A program made the position numbers and the translations under genes. Below, in pieces: positions 55,511 through 64,000 of a DNA stretch of 64,000 nt. This DNA is from Amanita rubescens (taxonomy: Eukaryota; Basidiomycota; Agaricomycetes; Agaricales; Amanitaceae), in contig WION01000055.1 in NCBI GenBank assembly GCA_015039365.1, positions 160,198-224,197 of the forward strand. Direction: 5' to 3'. The notes under the pieces are model-generated. The model saw nothing but the letters and a program-made list of their open reading frames with translations. It did not search any database and had not been told where the DNA came from. Each line of letters opens with the position of its first letter. Position 1 is the first letter of the stretch.

Positions 55511-57050
55511 TGACTGCACACCAGAGTAGTTGTAAATGTATTTTGATATATGCAGTCCATAACATTGTACTACCTCTGTTGGATTGATATATTTGATCTA
55601 CTAGTCCATACCTCTTGTGCTCAAGTTAGGACGCCCACCCATTTCCCACATAAGGCTTTGGTTCTTTTTTCTCCCTTTGCCTTTTTGCTTTTGGGAGGTT
55701 CTCTCCTCAGGGGTCATAGTCAAATGTTAGTTCAGACTTGGCAGGGATATCATTTCGGGCACAAAAAACAAGAAATGGCCTCTTCATCTATTGGCAGGTT
55801 AAATGATTGTATGTGCCATTGAGACAAGCCTCGGGGATTGTATCATGTACTGCCTGGTAAACTTGTAGGTTTGGGGAGCACAAATGACTAGAGAACAGTA
55901 TGAGAGAAAACCAGACGTCAAACATGCCCAGAGTGGCTACTTTATAAATCTCATCCAATTGCCTGTGGCTGCGGCATTTTGCTACGGTTTGCTACGTTTC
56001 ATATGTCACTTTAGCTGTTTGTTAGCCGTTCATTCGCCGTTTGTTTGCCGTTCATTCGCCGTTCATTCGCCATTCATTCACCGTTCATTCGCCGTTCGTT
56101 CGCCGTTCGTTCGCTGTTCGTTCTGTGCTCCAACTATTCAGACTTGAGCGATTTTGTTGACTGCACACAAGTTAGGACGCCCCCCCATTGCCGACATAAG
56201 GCTTTGGTTCTTTTTTCTCCCTTTGCCTTTTTGCTTTTGGGAGGTTCTCTCCTCAGGGGTCATAGTCAAATGTCAGTTCAGACTTGGCAGGGATATCTTT
56301 TCGGGCACAAAAAACAAGAAATGGCCTCTTCATCTATTGGCAGGTTAAATGATTGTATGTTTAATCTTGGCCGTCAAGACACGCCTTGGGGATTGTATCA
56401 TGTACTGCCTGATAAACCTGTAGGTTTGGGGAGCATGAATGGCTAGAGAACAGTATGAGAAAAAACCAGACGTCAAACATGCCCAGAGCGGCTACTTTAT
56501 AAATCTCATCCAATTGCCTGAGGCCGCGGCATTTTGCTACGTTTTGCTACGTTTCATATGTCACTTTAGCTGTTTGTTAGCCGTTCGTTCGCCGTTCGTT
56601 CTGTGATCTGACTATTCAGACTTGAGAGCTAATTCTTTTAGCTGCTTGATAGCTGTTTGTTAGCCGTTTGTTCGCCGTTTGTTCGCCGTTCGTTCGCCGT
56701 TCCGACTATTCAGACTTGAGCGATTTTGTTAATTCTTGCGCACAGTGTCCATACCTCTTGTGCTCAAGTTAGGACGCCCCCCCCATTGCCGACATAAGGC
56801 TTTGGTTCTTCTTTCTCCCTTTGCCTTTTTGCTTTTGGGAGGTTCTCTCCTCAGGGGTCATAGTCAAATGTCAGTTCAGACTTGGCAGGGATATCTTTTC
56901 AGGCACAAAAAACAAGAAACGGCGTCTTCATCTATTGGCAGGTTAAATGATTGTATGTTTAATCTCGGCCATCGAGACACGCCTCGGGGATTGTATCATG
57001 TACTGCCTGGTAAACTTGTAGGTTTGGGGAGCATGAATGGCTAGAGAACA
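55511..57050 (+). repeat. triplicated ~300-bp unit with short tandem runs
   Basis: Three copies at about 55605-55890, 56160-56450 and 56745-57045, each with AGTTAGGACGCCC, AAGGCTTTGGTTCTT, TTTGGGAGGTTCTCTCCTCA, GGTCATAGTCAAATGT and GATTGTATCATGTACTGCCT. One plus-strand frame is open through all three (LLLGGSLLRGHSQM, WQGY, QEMASSSIGRLNDCM), but substitutions do not clearly favour coding. Between copies are short tandem arrays of GTTCGTTCGCC-type units (56020-56125 and 56570-56705). Confidence 0.65.
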
Positions 57051-57054
57051 GTGG

Positions 57055-57420
57055 GGGAGCAGCTGGGAAGGCCGCAACATTTTGCTATGTTTCTGATATG
57101 TCACGCAGTGTAAGTTTCAAGATGATTTGGATATCACAACTTCACAATGTGGGTGTGTACTTGGCATCATATCCTTACAAACTGTAATTTATTTGAGCAG
57201 ACGTTTTGCTACGTTTTGCTACATTTTGCTACGTTCTATATTTCACACGCTCTAAGTTTCACGATGAGTCGGATATCACAAGCACAACTCAGAGCGGTGC
57301 TCTCAGAAGACTTGGGTGGGTACTTGGGATCATATCCTTATAGACTACGTTTTTCTACGTTTTGCTACGTTTCGAGATAACCTCAAAGCTTTGCTACGCA
57401 TTTAAGATCATGCCCTTGCA
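57055..57420 (+). repeat. satellite remnant
   Basis: Two diverged units of the ~177-bp satellite (TCACACGCTCTAAGTTTCA, GAGCGGTGCTCTCAGAAG, CTACGTTTTG runs) between the triplicated repeat and the JmjC gene. Confidence 0.65.
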
Positions 57421-57439
57421 GACTGCACCAGATACTATA

Positions 57440-59104
57440 CTATGATATACGGGTGTTCTTACCCCGTCCTTTTATCTGTTTGGGTTTACCGCTAGGCAAC
57501 TTTGTTTTGCATTCCTCGATCCAACTCAAAACCTGCCGCGAACGTTTGTCTCCAATGTTTTTTTTGCACAACTCGCCCCACTTCGGGAGTTCAGTCCCTG
57601 CCAGGTGTTCAAACATTTCCTTGAAGTTATTGACTTGGTAATCGTCCAGGCTGCATGGATCTTGCGATACTTCAAAATTTATATTGAAGAGATCTTTTGC
57701 CGCGCTAAAATCGTCAAAACCCCATAGTTTGAAACCCGTATGACAGCTGGTGGTAAACGTCATGACCCCGTGGATCGTCCCAGATGGTATAACAAAACTC
57801 TTGCTAGCGTCCACTAGAAGTAGCTCCAGCTTCTCAAACTCCTCAATTGCGACCGTCATTGAGAATCCATGAAGTGTTCCAGAAACATATTTTTTGCAAA
57901 ATACCTCCAGGTTATGCGTAGTGGGTGGCCAGAAAAGCCATAACTTTGTCCCGGAAATATGTCGTATAAATTGGGAAGCCCCACAGTAGTCGACGTGGGG
58001 ATCGGTGATAGACCCCCTGGGGTTAATTGAGCTTAACCATGTAGGCTTTTTGGCCCCCAGACCATGCTCGTACACATGGCTGACGCTCCCTTCGAATGGT
58101 CCTGCCGTCAAGGAACATTTTCCCAGACCTCCTTTTGTCTCCGGTATGGTCAACGCTCCGAGGAGAGGACACGACGAGCCTTTGTCCCCTGCCTGAGACA
58201 AGGATGATAGCACGTCCATGATCGTAACGTGGGTCACCTGAGTTCCAAGCCCCAAGTTAACCTTGCTGATATTCGCGTCTTTCGCCTGACTTAGATCGTG
58301 AAGGACGTCTTGAAGTTTGGGTTGGGGGTTGAAGGGTCCATGATCCGCATCTGCGAGTAGATGCACGTGTGTCATGGCGGTGCCGTGCGGGATCATACAT
58401 GGATGCTCGATTAATTTTGCGAGGATGTCGCATCCTCGGTCGTGCGTTTGACTGATATTGGATATAGGAGGGGTGGCCCAGAGAATAAATTTCTCTAGTA
58501 TCCAACGATTCCCTTCATGCGCCAAATCAGGGAGGGAACGCGTGTTATCGACAGTAGCAGAGAGAGGACTTGGTGGTATCCCCGTTCGTAGACGCTTTCC
58601 GCCTTTGTTTTCATGATCGCTATGGGAGCGCTTCCTACTGGGAGATGACCCTTCAGCTTGTTGATTATTTGAAGTGCTTGATTTGGTATCAAAGTAGGAG
58701 GTGACACTCCTCCACCGGAACACGTATTCCTCCAGCACAAATTTCGATTTGAGCGTTGGGTGAGTCGAATACGGCTTATTGAGGCGAGGGCATCGACGTC
58801 TCCCGTCTTTACAATCCTCGTCGATAGAACGCCATTTTGAGTGGGCCTTGTAATATATCTTGTGGTTATCATGATTTTTGCCTGGTACGACGGGAGGGCA
58901 GTTCCTCTCTGCCGTTTCTATCACAACATCCTGAAACGAAGTTTGAACGGCGATATCCCCAACAGAACCGATCCGTTCGGCTGGAGCATTAGGCCCGACG
59001 AAGAGACTGTAGCATAGTTTCCTCTTTTGGAAAGTAAAATTCATGGCCACCTTTCGGAACGCGTCGCTCTCTGCCTCACCTCCGCAGTCAGCTATAGTAT
59101 TCAA
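57440..59104 (-). CDS. JmjC-domain protein
   Basis: Uninterrupted 554-codon frame. The N-terminal half is basic with KRSHSDHENKGGKRLR (probable nuclear signal). The C-terminal half carries a JmjC-type 2-oxoglutarate/Fe(II) oxygenase domain. The metal ligands appear as HVD in ITDPHVDYCG (residue about 369) and His in PSGTIHGVMTF (about 445), with SGTKLWLFWPPT between them. Such JmjC-only proteins are expanded in Agaricomycetes; the substrate is unknown. An upstream ATG at 59180 opens MSETYYPVNGEITAATIG in a frame that stops at 59088, just after this start. A 4-base difference (AGCTGACTGC near 59085-59095) would fuse it, so the true N-terminus may be frameshifted. TATAAA lies near 59197. Lies directly beside satellite DNA. 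Confidence 0.7.
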   Translation of the reverse strand: MNTIADCGGEAESDAFRKVAMNFTFQKRKLCYSLFVGPNAPAERIGSVGDIAVQTSFQDVVIETAERNCPPVVPGKNHDNHKIYYKAHSKWRSIDEDCKDGRRRCPRLNKPYSTHPTLKSKFVLEEYVFRWRSVTSYFDTKSSTSNNQQAEGSSPSRKRSHSDHENKGGKRLRTGIPPSPLSATVDNTRSLPDLAHEGNRWILEKFILWATPPISNISQTHDRGCDILAKLIEHPCMIPHGTAMTHVHLLADADHGPFNPQPKLQDVLHDLSQAKDANISKVNLGLGTQVTHVTIMDVLSSLSQAGDKGSSCPLLGALTIPETKGGLGKCSLTAGPFEGSVSHVYEHGLGAKKPTWLSSINPRGSITDPHVDYCGASQFIRHISGTKLWLFWPPTTHNLEVFCKKYVSGTLHGFSMTVAIEEFEKLELLLVDASKSFVIPSGTIHGVMTFTTSCHTGFKLWGFDDFSAAKDLFNINFEVSQDPCSLDDYQVNNFKEMFEHLAGTELPKWGELCKKNIGDKRSRQVLSWIEECKTKLPSGKPKQIKGRGKNTRIS

Positions 59105-59547
59105 GCACCGTAATAGAATCGCTCCTACCGATAGTAGCAGCCGTTATCTCGCCATTGACAGGGTAGTATGTTTCCGACATTTCTAGTTCCGTTTATAAGT
59201 TTTGAGGTTCCGAAGTTCCGAAGCGCGTTGAAGACTGTTAATAGTTTAGAGTCACATGATTATGTATAAATACTTAGTATGTACATAGTCATGTGACTCT
59301 GAATGCTCGTCTCAAAACAACTGGGATATCTCCACCACATCTTTGAGCAGTGCCCTGAGAAAAGTCCTGGGTGCATTTAAGGTGGCATCCTTTCAGACTG
59401 CACCTGATTTGAAGTGCGAGGAGTGCCCAACGAGCCTACGACATTTGCTTCAGGGGCTTAGTCATGGATGTCACACGCTGTAAGTCGTCCAAGGTGTCGT
59501 CCCATTAACGACCGAACCATCTTCAACGATACTGCTGTCGCTCAAAA
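59105..59547. other. intergenic with palindrome copy 2
   Basis: Contains the second copy of the palindromic insertion at 59248-59300 (AGAGTCACATGA ... TCATGTGACTCT), and a satellite-like phrase near 59310-59400. Confidence 0.45.
59248..59300. repeat. palindromic insertion, copy 2
   Basis: Inverted repeat homologous to 53607-53659, including the ATAAATACTTAG loop and both flanks (TGAAGACTGTTA on the left and GCTCGTCTCAA on the right). Confidence 0.6.
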
Positions 59548-60853
59548 ATGTTTGTAAAGTGCCCCCACATCTGCATTCATTCCAAAACAAAGACGGCCTC
59601 TGGAATCATCTGGAAAAAGGGTTCGACATACTCCAGTCACATTCAAAGCAAATCCATCCACCCAAATTGTGACGCCACCTGCCCCGCTTATAAACAACGG
59701 AAGCATCCCCACGATGATGTCACGGAGGAGGACTGGCGCCGGTTTGGCGATGCCACATTTGAGAGATTCTTCAAGAGAAAGGATCGGAATTTATTGGCTC
59801 TTGGTGCCATTCCAAGCCAGTGTCTCTCGGGAGAAAACCAAGAGAAGCTGAGCAGTGTGGTAGTTCAGAGTTCAGGTGAGAGTCATCCTGTGGTGGTTTA
59901 TTAGTTCAATCTCAATAAACAATTCAGATGTTGAAAATACTGCTATGGTGGCGCCAGGGTCAGGCCCTCCAGTGGCAGGTCCATCTAGACTTTCCAGGTC
60001 CCCTACACCAGCAAGGACACCTGGCCAGAGACGTTCCAGGTCCTCGCTCCCCGCTGTACCACCTTCTCCAGAATCACCATTTCAACCATTCCCAGTGACA
60101 TTGCCTGCTAAGCAGAGATTGGTGACGCCACGGTCAGGCCCTCCGATGGCAGGTCCATCTAGACTTTCCAGGTCCCCTACACCAGTGCGGGTACCTAGCC
60201 TGAGACGTTCCAGGTCTCCTACACCAGTGAGGACGCCTAGCCTGAGACGCCCCAGGTCTCCTACACCAGCATGGACACTGCTCCCCCCTGTACAGCCATC
60301 TCCTGGACCAGCATTCCAACCGTCCCCGGTGTTATCGCCAGCTACCCTGCCGCTGCGCCATGATGTCAGCATTGGGACAACTCCAAAACCTTCACGGACG
60401 CTCCGGGATATCGGCGTAGGGATGACTCCAAGACCTTCCAGGACGCTCCAGGATGTCGGCATTGGGATGACATCTGGGATTCTATTCGATGTGGGGATTA
60501 ACACAGAGGCGCTCTCCGACGATGAATTTCCCATTACCGAATCTGAGCTGGGAATGATTGAAGAATCAGGGATTCTCATTGATGGGGGGGTTGGCACGAA
60601 CGCACTCTCAGAGGATGAATTTGACATTGTTCCTGATTCTGAGCCGGAAAGGATTGAAAGGGCGCTGGCAAATGTATCCCAGGCAGAACCCAGCAACCCA
60701 CAGCCTCAGAGTCCCCAGCTACGGTCACCCATCCCATCACCCGTCCAATTGCCCATCCCATCGTCCAGCCCAGAGCCGCAGCCACAAACTGCGTTTCACA
60801 TATATGCAGGCGCCTTCCCCAGTCAAGAGGCAGCGATGACAAACAGGTACTGA
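59548..60853 (+). CDS. Pro/Ser-rich protein with His/Cys N-terminus
   Basis: Two exons (59548-59875, 59928-60853; 52-nt intron GTGAGA..CAG). The N-terminus has a Cys/His cluster (KCPHICIHSKTK, then HPNCDATCPAYKQRKHPH) that could bind zinc. Then FGDATFERFFKRKDRNLLAL. Exon 2 is mostly repeats: GPSRLSRSPTP units with RSRSPTPVR blocks (SR-like), then acidic repeats (EALSDDEF, NALSEDEF) between DVGIG and DGGVG motifs, and a Pro/Gln/Ser tail. The stop at 60853 overlaps a possible donor (AACAGGTACTG), so further exons are possible. Function unknown. Confidence 0.5.
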
Positions 60854-60868
60854 GCATCATGCCCTCGC

Positions 60869-60925
60869 GAAGCGAGGGCATGGTGCGGCGCCCCGGGCCC
60901 GAAGGGCCGAGGCGCGTTTTCGGGT
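60869..60925. repeat. GAA-loop hairpins
   Basis: ATGCCCTCGC GAA GCGAGGGCAT forms a perfect 10-bp stem with a 3-base loop. Directly after it GGGCCC GAA GGGCC forms a second stem inside an outer GCGCC..GGCGC pairing. They sit between the Pro-rich gene and the GC-rich satellite. Confidence 0.6.
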
Positions 60926-61960
60926 GCGCGATCTATTTTTGGTCGCGATCGCGACGTCATCGTCGCCCCTTTCCTTTTTTGTCATCGTCGTCATCACCCC
61001 CCTCCTCTTTCGTCATCGTCGTCGTTACCCCCCTCGTCGTCGTCGTCGTCCCCCCTTTATCCCCCATCGCGGCCGCTGTCCCCTTTCCCTTTTTGGCAAT
61101 CGTTGCCCCGCATCCCCAATTTCCCTCCTGCTGTCGTCGTCGTCACCCCCTTTCACCCCCATTATCCCCCTCCCCTCATCGTGCGCGATCTATTCTTAGC
61201 CACGATCCGATCGCATCCCCCTCGTCGTCGTCGTCGTCGTCCCCCCTTTATCCCCCATCGCGGCCGCTGTCCCCTTTCCATTTTTGGTAATCGTTGCCCC
61301 GCATCCCCCCACAATTTCCCTCCTGCTGTCGTCGTCGTCACCCCCTTTCACCCCCATTATCCCCCTCCCCTCATCGTGCGCGATCTATTCTTAGTCACAA
61401 TCCGATTGTATCCCCTTTGCCGTCGTTACCCCCCTAGTCGTCGTCGTCGTCGTCCCCCCCTTATCCCCCATTGCGGCCGCTGTCCCTTTCCCTTTTTGGT
61501 AATCGTCACCCAGCATCCCCCCCAATTTCCCTCCTGCCGTCGTCGTCGTCACCCCCTTTCACCCCCATTTCCCACACCCTGCGCGATCTATTCTTAGTCA
61601 CAATCCGATCATGTTCCTTTCCCTTTTTGGTCATCATCATCATTGTCCCCATTTGTCCCCCATTTCCCCGCAATCACGATGCATCACCCCTTCCCTTTTT
61701 GGTCATCTTCGTCGTCACCCCCCCTCGTCGTCGTCGTTATCCCCTCATTCCCCCCACTGCGGCCGCTCTGTCCCCCATTGCCCTCGTCATTGTCGTTGCC
61801 CCTGCCCCCCATTTCCCCTTGCCGTCCCCCCATTTCTTCACCCTATTCTTGGTCGTGATTGGATGATTGGCATTGTTATGATCGTCGTTTGGTCTCCCAC
61901 GTCTCCCCTCCCTTGTCACCCCTGATGTTTCCCATCATTACCCCTCGTCATGCCTGATTG
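60926..61960. repeat. C/T-rich satellite, ~195-255-bp units
   Basis: Four units begin GTGCGCGATCTATT or CTGCGCGATCTATT at about 60924, 61180, 61374 and 61578. Each has CGTCGTCGTCGTC runs, CCCCATCGCGGCCGCTGTCC-like sequence, CTTTTTGGTAATCGT and CCTCCTGCTGTCGTCGT. From 61640 to 61960 the pattern decays. Open frames here are low-complexity artefacts. Confidence 0.7.
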
Positions 61961-63704
61961 CCCTCGCTCATCGTCAGTTTCTCCAGGTTTCTCCTCATCC
62001 GAGTCATCACGTCGTCGCTCCCCCCCATCGTCGTCATCCTTCGTCGGCTCCTCATCACGCTCGGCTTTCGGCTACGTCTCCGGCCCGATCACTTTCCAAA
62101 AGGGGCACAGACACACAACCCTCTGCCCACGCCCACGTCAACGCCTCTCCTCCTCATCCCTAACATGCAACTGCTTGACTTTGCGTCGGCGGTTGCAGTG
62201 ATGACTTGACTTTGCATCGGTCATCACGCGTTAGGGTTATAGGGTTGACTATGCGTCGCCCTATGGGATCTGCAAACTGGCCGTTCCCCTCGACAAGGTC
62301 GGTATATATTCATGCCTTATAATTGTTAAACCCACTCATTCCACCTTACAGTGCTCCCGCCATCTCCTGGCTATTTTTTAAGCATTCATAGCCTTGTCTC
62401 GTCAAACCGTCTTTCATGTAGGTACGTTCTCGTCTCACATGTTTTAAATTTAGTAATCTAATCGCGTTTGCTTTCCCAGCTCGTTTAGTAAACCTCGCCA
62501 TGCCCCTTGCGCTTTTTCTGCATAGACTGCATTCAAACAACTGTGAGCGTCCCGTCTTGGCAAATTTGTACTTACAATGCTAACCAAGTTCTTAGATCAC
62601 GCATATATCTACTCGAAAGCTCCACCCACCCATGCCGCTTCATCCTACCGCAGACGGCATAACACGTCGTCTAGAGATAGAGAGGGTGGTGCTTCTGTAT
62701 TACACGTTCACACTGCTTGTTTTCACTCTACAGGTACTAAATATATCTCGTTTGCCTTGTATCCATTTGACTGCCTCAAAAAGTAATAACATAGTTCCCT
62801 TACCTCTTTCCGTGCGTTGACAACTTGCCTTTGCATTGGTTGTTGCGCGTTTGGCCGAGGTTGACTTTGCGTCACCTCGCGTGTTGCGGGTTTTTCTTCG
62901 GAGCTGCATCTGACGTATTGCAGGCGTGAATGAAAGTCATAAAAGCACCGTAACACCACCCTTAAACTTTTCTGTTTATACAGGTACTCCCTCAGTCTTC
63001 CTGTTCGCGCTGTAACCAATGATTTGCGCGTTCGTCAGTAAGCCTTCCAAATTTGGCAAGTCGTTCACTCCCGCTACCATCACGTACTAAAACGGAGCTA
63101 TATTTTCATCTGTAAAGCAGGTCAACTTTTCCCTGCGACTAAAAGCACCGTAACACCACCCTCAAACTTTTCTGTTTATACAGGTACTCCCCCAGTCTTC
63201 CTGTTTGCGCTGTAACGGATGTTTTGTGCAAGCTTTCCAAATTTGGCAGGTGGGTCACTTCTCTCCTCCCGCTACCATCACGTCCAATGTCAAGAATTCA
63301 GTTTCTATTACAGATTCTGTATGTTTTCCTTCTTTCTCTAATTTAAAACATCTCTAATATGCTATCAGTGACGCTTCAAACCCTACACCCAAGCAAGTGT
63401 TTGACTTTGCGTCAACGCATGTATCGTTGACTTGACTTTGCGTCGGTCTTCCATGGGATACAAGGTTGACTTTGCGTCGCCTTGTCTTGTGGGTCTCTGG
63501 CGCAATTGTCTCGTGCCTGCAAAGCTTCTTTTGCCGTTCCTGGTTTTCTGCTGAAGCAGCGTTAAGGTTCTATTTAGATATCCAACGTTAAGAATTCGCC
63601 ACGCCGAGATTCTGTATGTTTTTCTTTTTTTTTCTACTCTAAAACATCTCTAATATGCTATCAGTGACGCTTCAAACCCTACACCGGGTTCTTTTGCAGG
63701 TCTC
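61961..63704. repeat. direct repeats and TTGACTTTGCGTC motif cluster
   Basis: The 13-mer TTGACTTTGCGTC or a one-mismatch form recurs at about 62176, 62207, 62246, 62861, 63402, 63432 and 63465. A ~100-bp direct repeat lies at 62938-63040 and 63138-63240 (AAAAGCACCGTAACACCACC, TTTTCTGTTTATACAGGTAC). Another lies at 63290-63390 and 63590-63690 (TAAAACATCTCTAATATGCT, GTGACGCTTCAAACCCTACA), and CTGCAAAGCTTCTTTTG occurs at 63515 and 63737. No gene recognised. Confidence 0.55.
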
Positions 63705-64000
63705 TCAGCAATGCGAATCGCGCAATCGTCTCAGTGCCTGCAAAGCTTCTTTTGTCGCTCCTGGATGATTCTCTTCCTGCCTTTTCTGCTGAAGCAAGCT
63801 AAAAGCTCGCACGGCATCCGACTTGGGTTTCTTTGCCGAGCTACCAGTCACACTTTGCACCTTCTGTCTAGCTTCCTCCTCCTTGTGAGTGACATTTGGA
63901 AGATGTCGTTTCAATGCGTGGAAAACGTCTAATGCTGAGAAAGCAGGTGGTGCAGCCGTTGCTGATGATGGCTCGATATCGGGTGCGGTTGGTGTACCGA
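63705..64000 (-). CDS. hypothetical protein, partial at window edge
   Basis: Minus-strand frame open from the window edge to a stop at 63705. Visible part: TAPDIEPSSATAAPPAFSAL, then KRHLPNVTHKEEEARQKVQS, AVRAFSLLQQKRQEENHPGA and TKEALQALRRL. It looks like the helical C-terminal exon of a larger protein starting outside the window. No family recognised. Confidence 0.45.
   Translation of the reverse strand, partial: GTPTAPDIEPSSATAAPPAFSALDVFHALKRHLPNVTHKEEEARQKVQSVTGSSAKKPKSDAVRAFSLLQQKRQEENHPGATKEALQALRRLRDSHC

Noticed and set aside
61103..61866. Long Pro/Arg/Ser-rich open frames
   Set aside because: Low-complexity C/T-rich satellite; open in several frames and on both strands with no start or splice context.

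Overview
The window reads as nuclear DNA of a filamentous basidiomycete, most likely an Agaricomycete close to Rhizoctonia/Ceratobasidium. This is inferred from many 45-60 nt introns with GT..CTRAY..AG signals and from families typical of that group: Plavaka/KDZ transposase, DUF6532, DUF262, P-loop G-domain proteins, JmjC-only proteins and HUL5-like ubiquitin ligase remnants. I see no rRNA, tRNA or CRISPR. Exons were joined by hand from splice signals and frame; none is backed by transcript data.

Layout. 0.5-5.7 kb: two tandem MFS transporter genes with duplicated promoters. 5.7-21.9 kb: a duplicated block of HUL5-like fragment plus a head-to-head pair of secreted Cys-rich genes. Between the pair, one copy carries an HSF-like fragment. 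The other carries an 8.0 kb KDZ/Plavaka-type element with terminal inverted repeats and a degraded 8-bp target duplication; besides its transposase it holds a DUF6532 gene. 22-23.4 kb: mosaic of gene scraps. 23.5-34.6 kb: the main genic block (a protein with four C-x4-C..C-x2-C modules, a PIN-domain protein, a DUF262/GmrSD-like protein with 7- and 10-nt microexons, an F-box protein). 34.7-41.3 kb: a HUL5 fragment abutting a decayed GTPase/MACPF gene, and poorly resolved genes.

41.4-45.7 kb is the most striking locus. A P-loop G-domain gene contains 29 perfectly spaced 3-nt microexons separated by 28 almost identical 66-nt introns. Each 69-nt unit runs from a GTGAGT donor through CTGAC to a CCAG acceptor, and the three bases between CCAG and GTGAGT are the hypervariable ones. 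Further 3- and 9-nt microexons in unrelated introns flank the array. The frame from the N-terminal G domain stays open through all of them into a conserved-looking C-terminal membrane exon (47 exons, 1377 coding nt, 458 aa). Any subset of microexons keeps the frame.

45.8-57.4 kb is repeat-rich: CCGCC/GGCGG hairpin modules, a ~115-bp tandem repeat, a truncated acidic gene, a ~177-bp satellite and a triplicated ~300-bp unit. 57.4-60.9 kb holds a JmjC gene and a Pro/Ser-rich gene. 60.9-64 kb is low-complexity satellite and direct repeats, with a gene running off the right edge.
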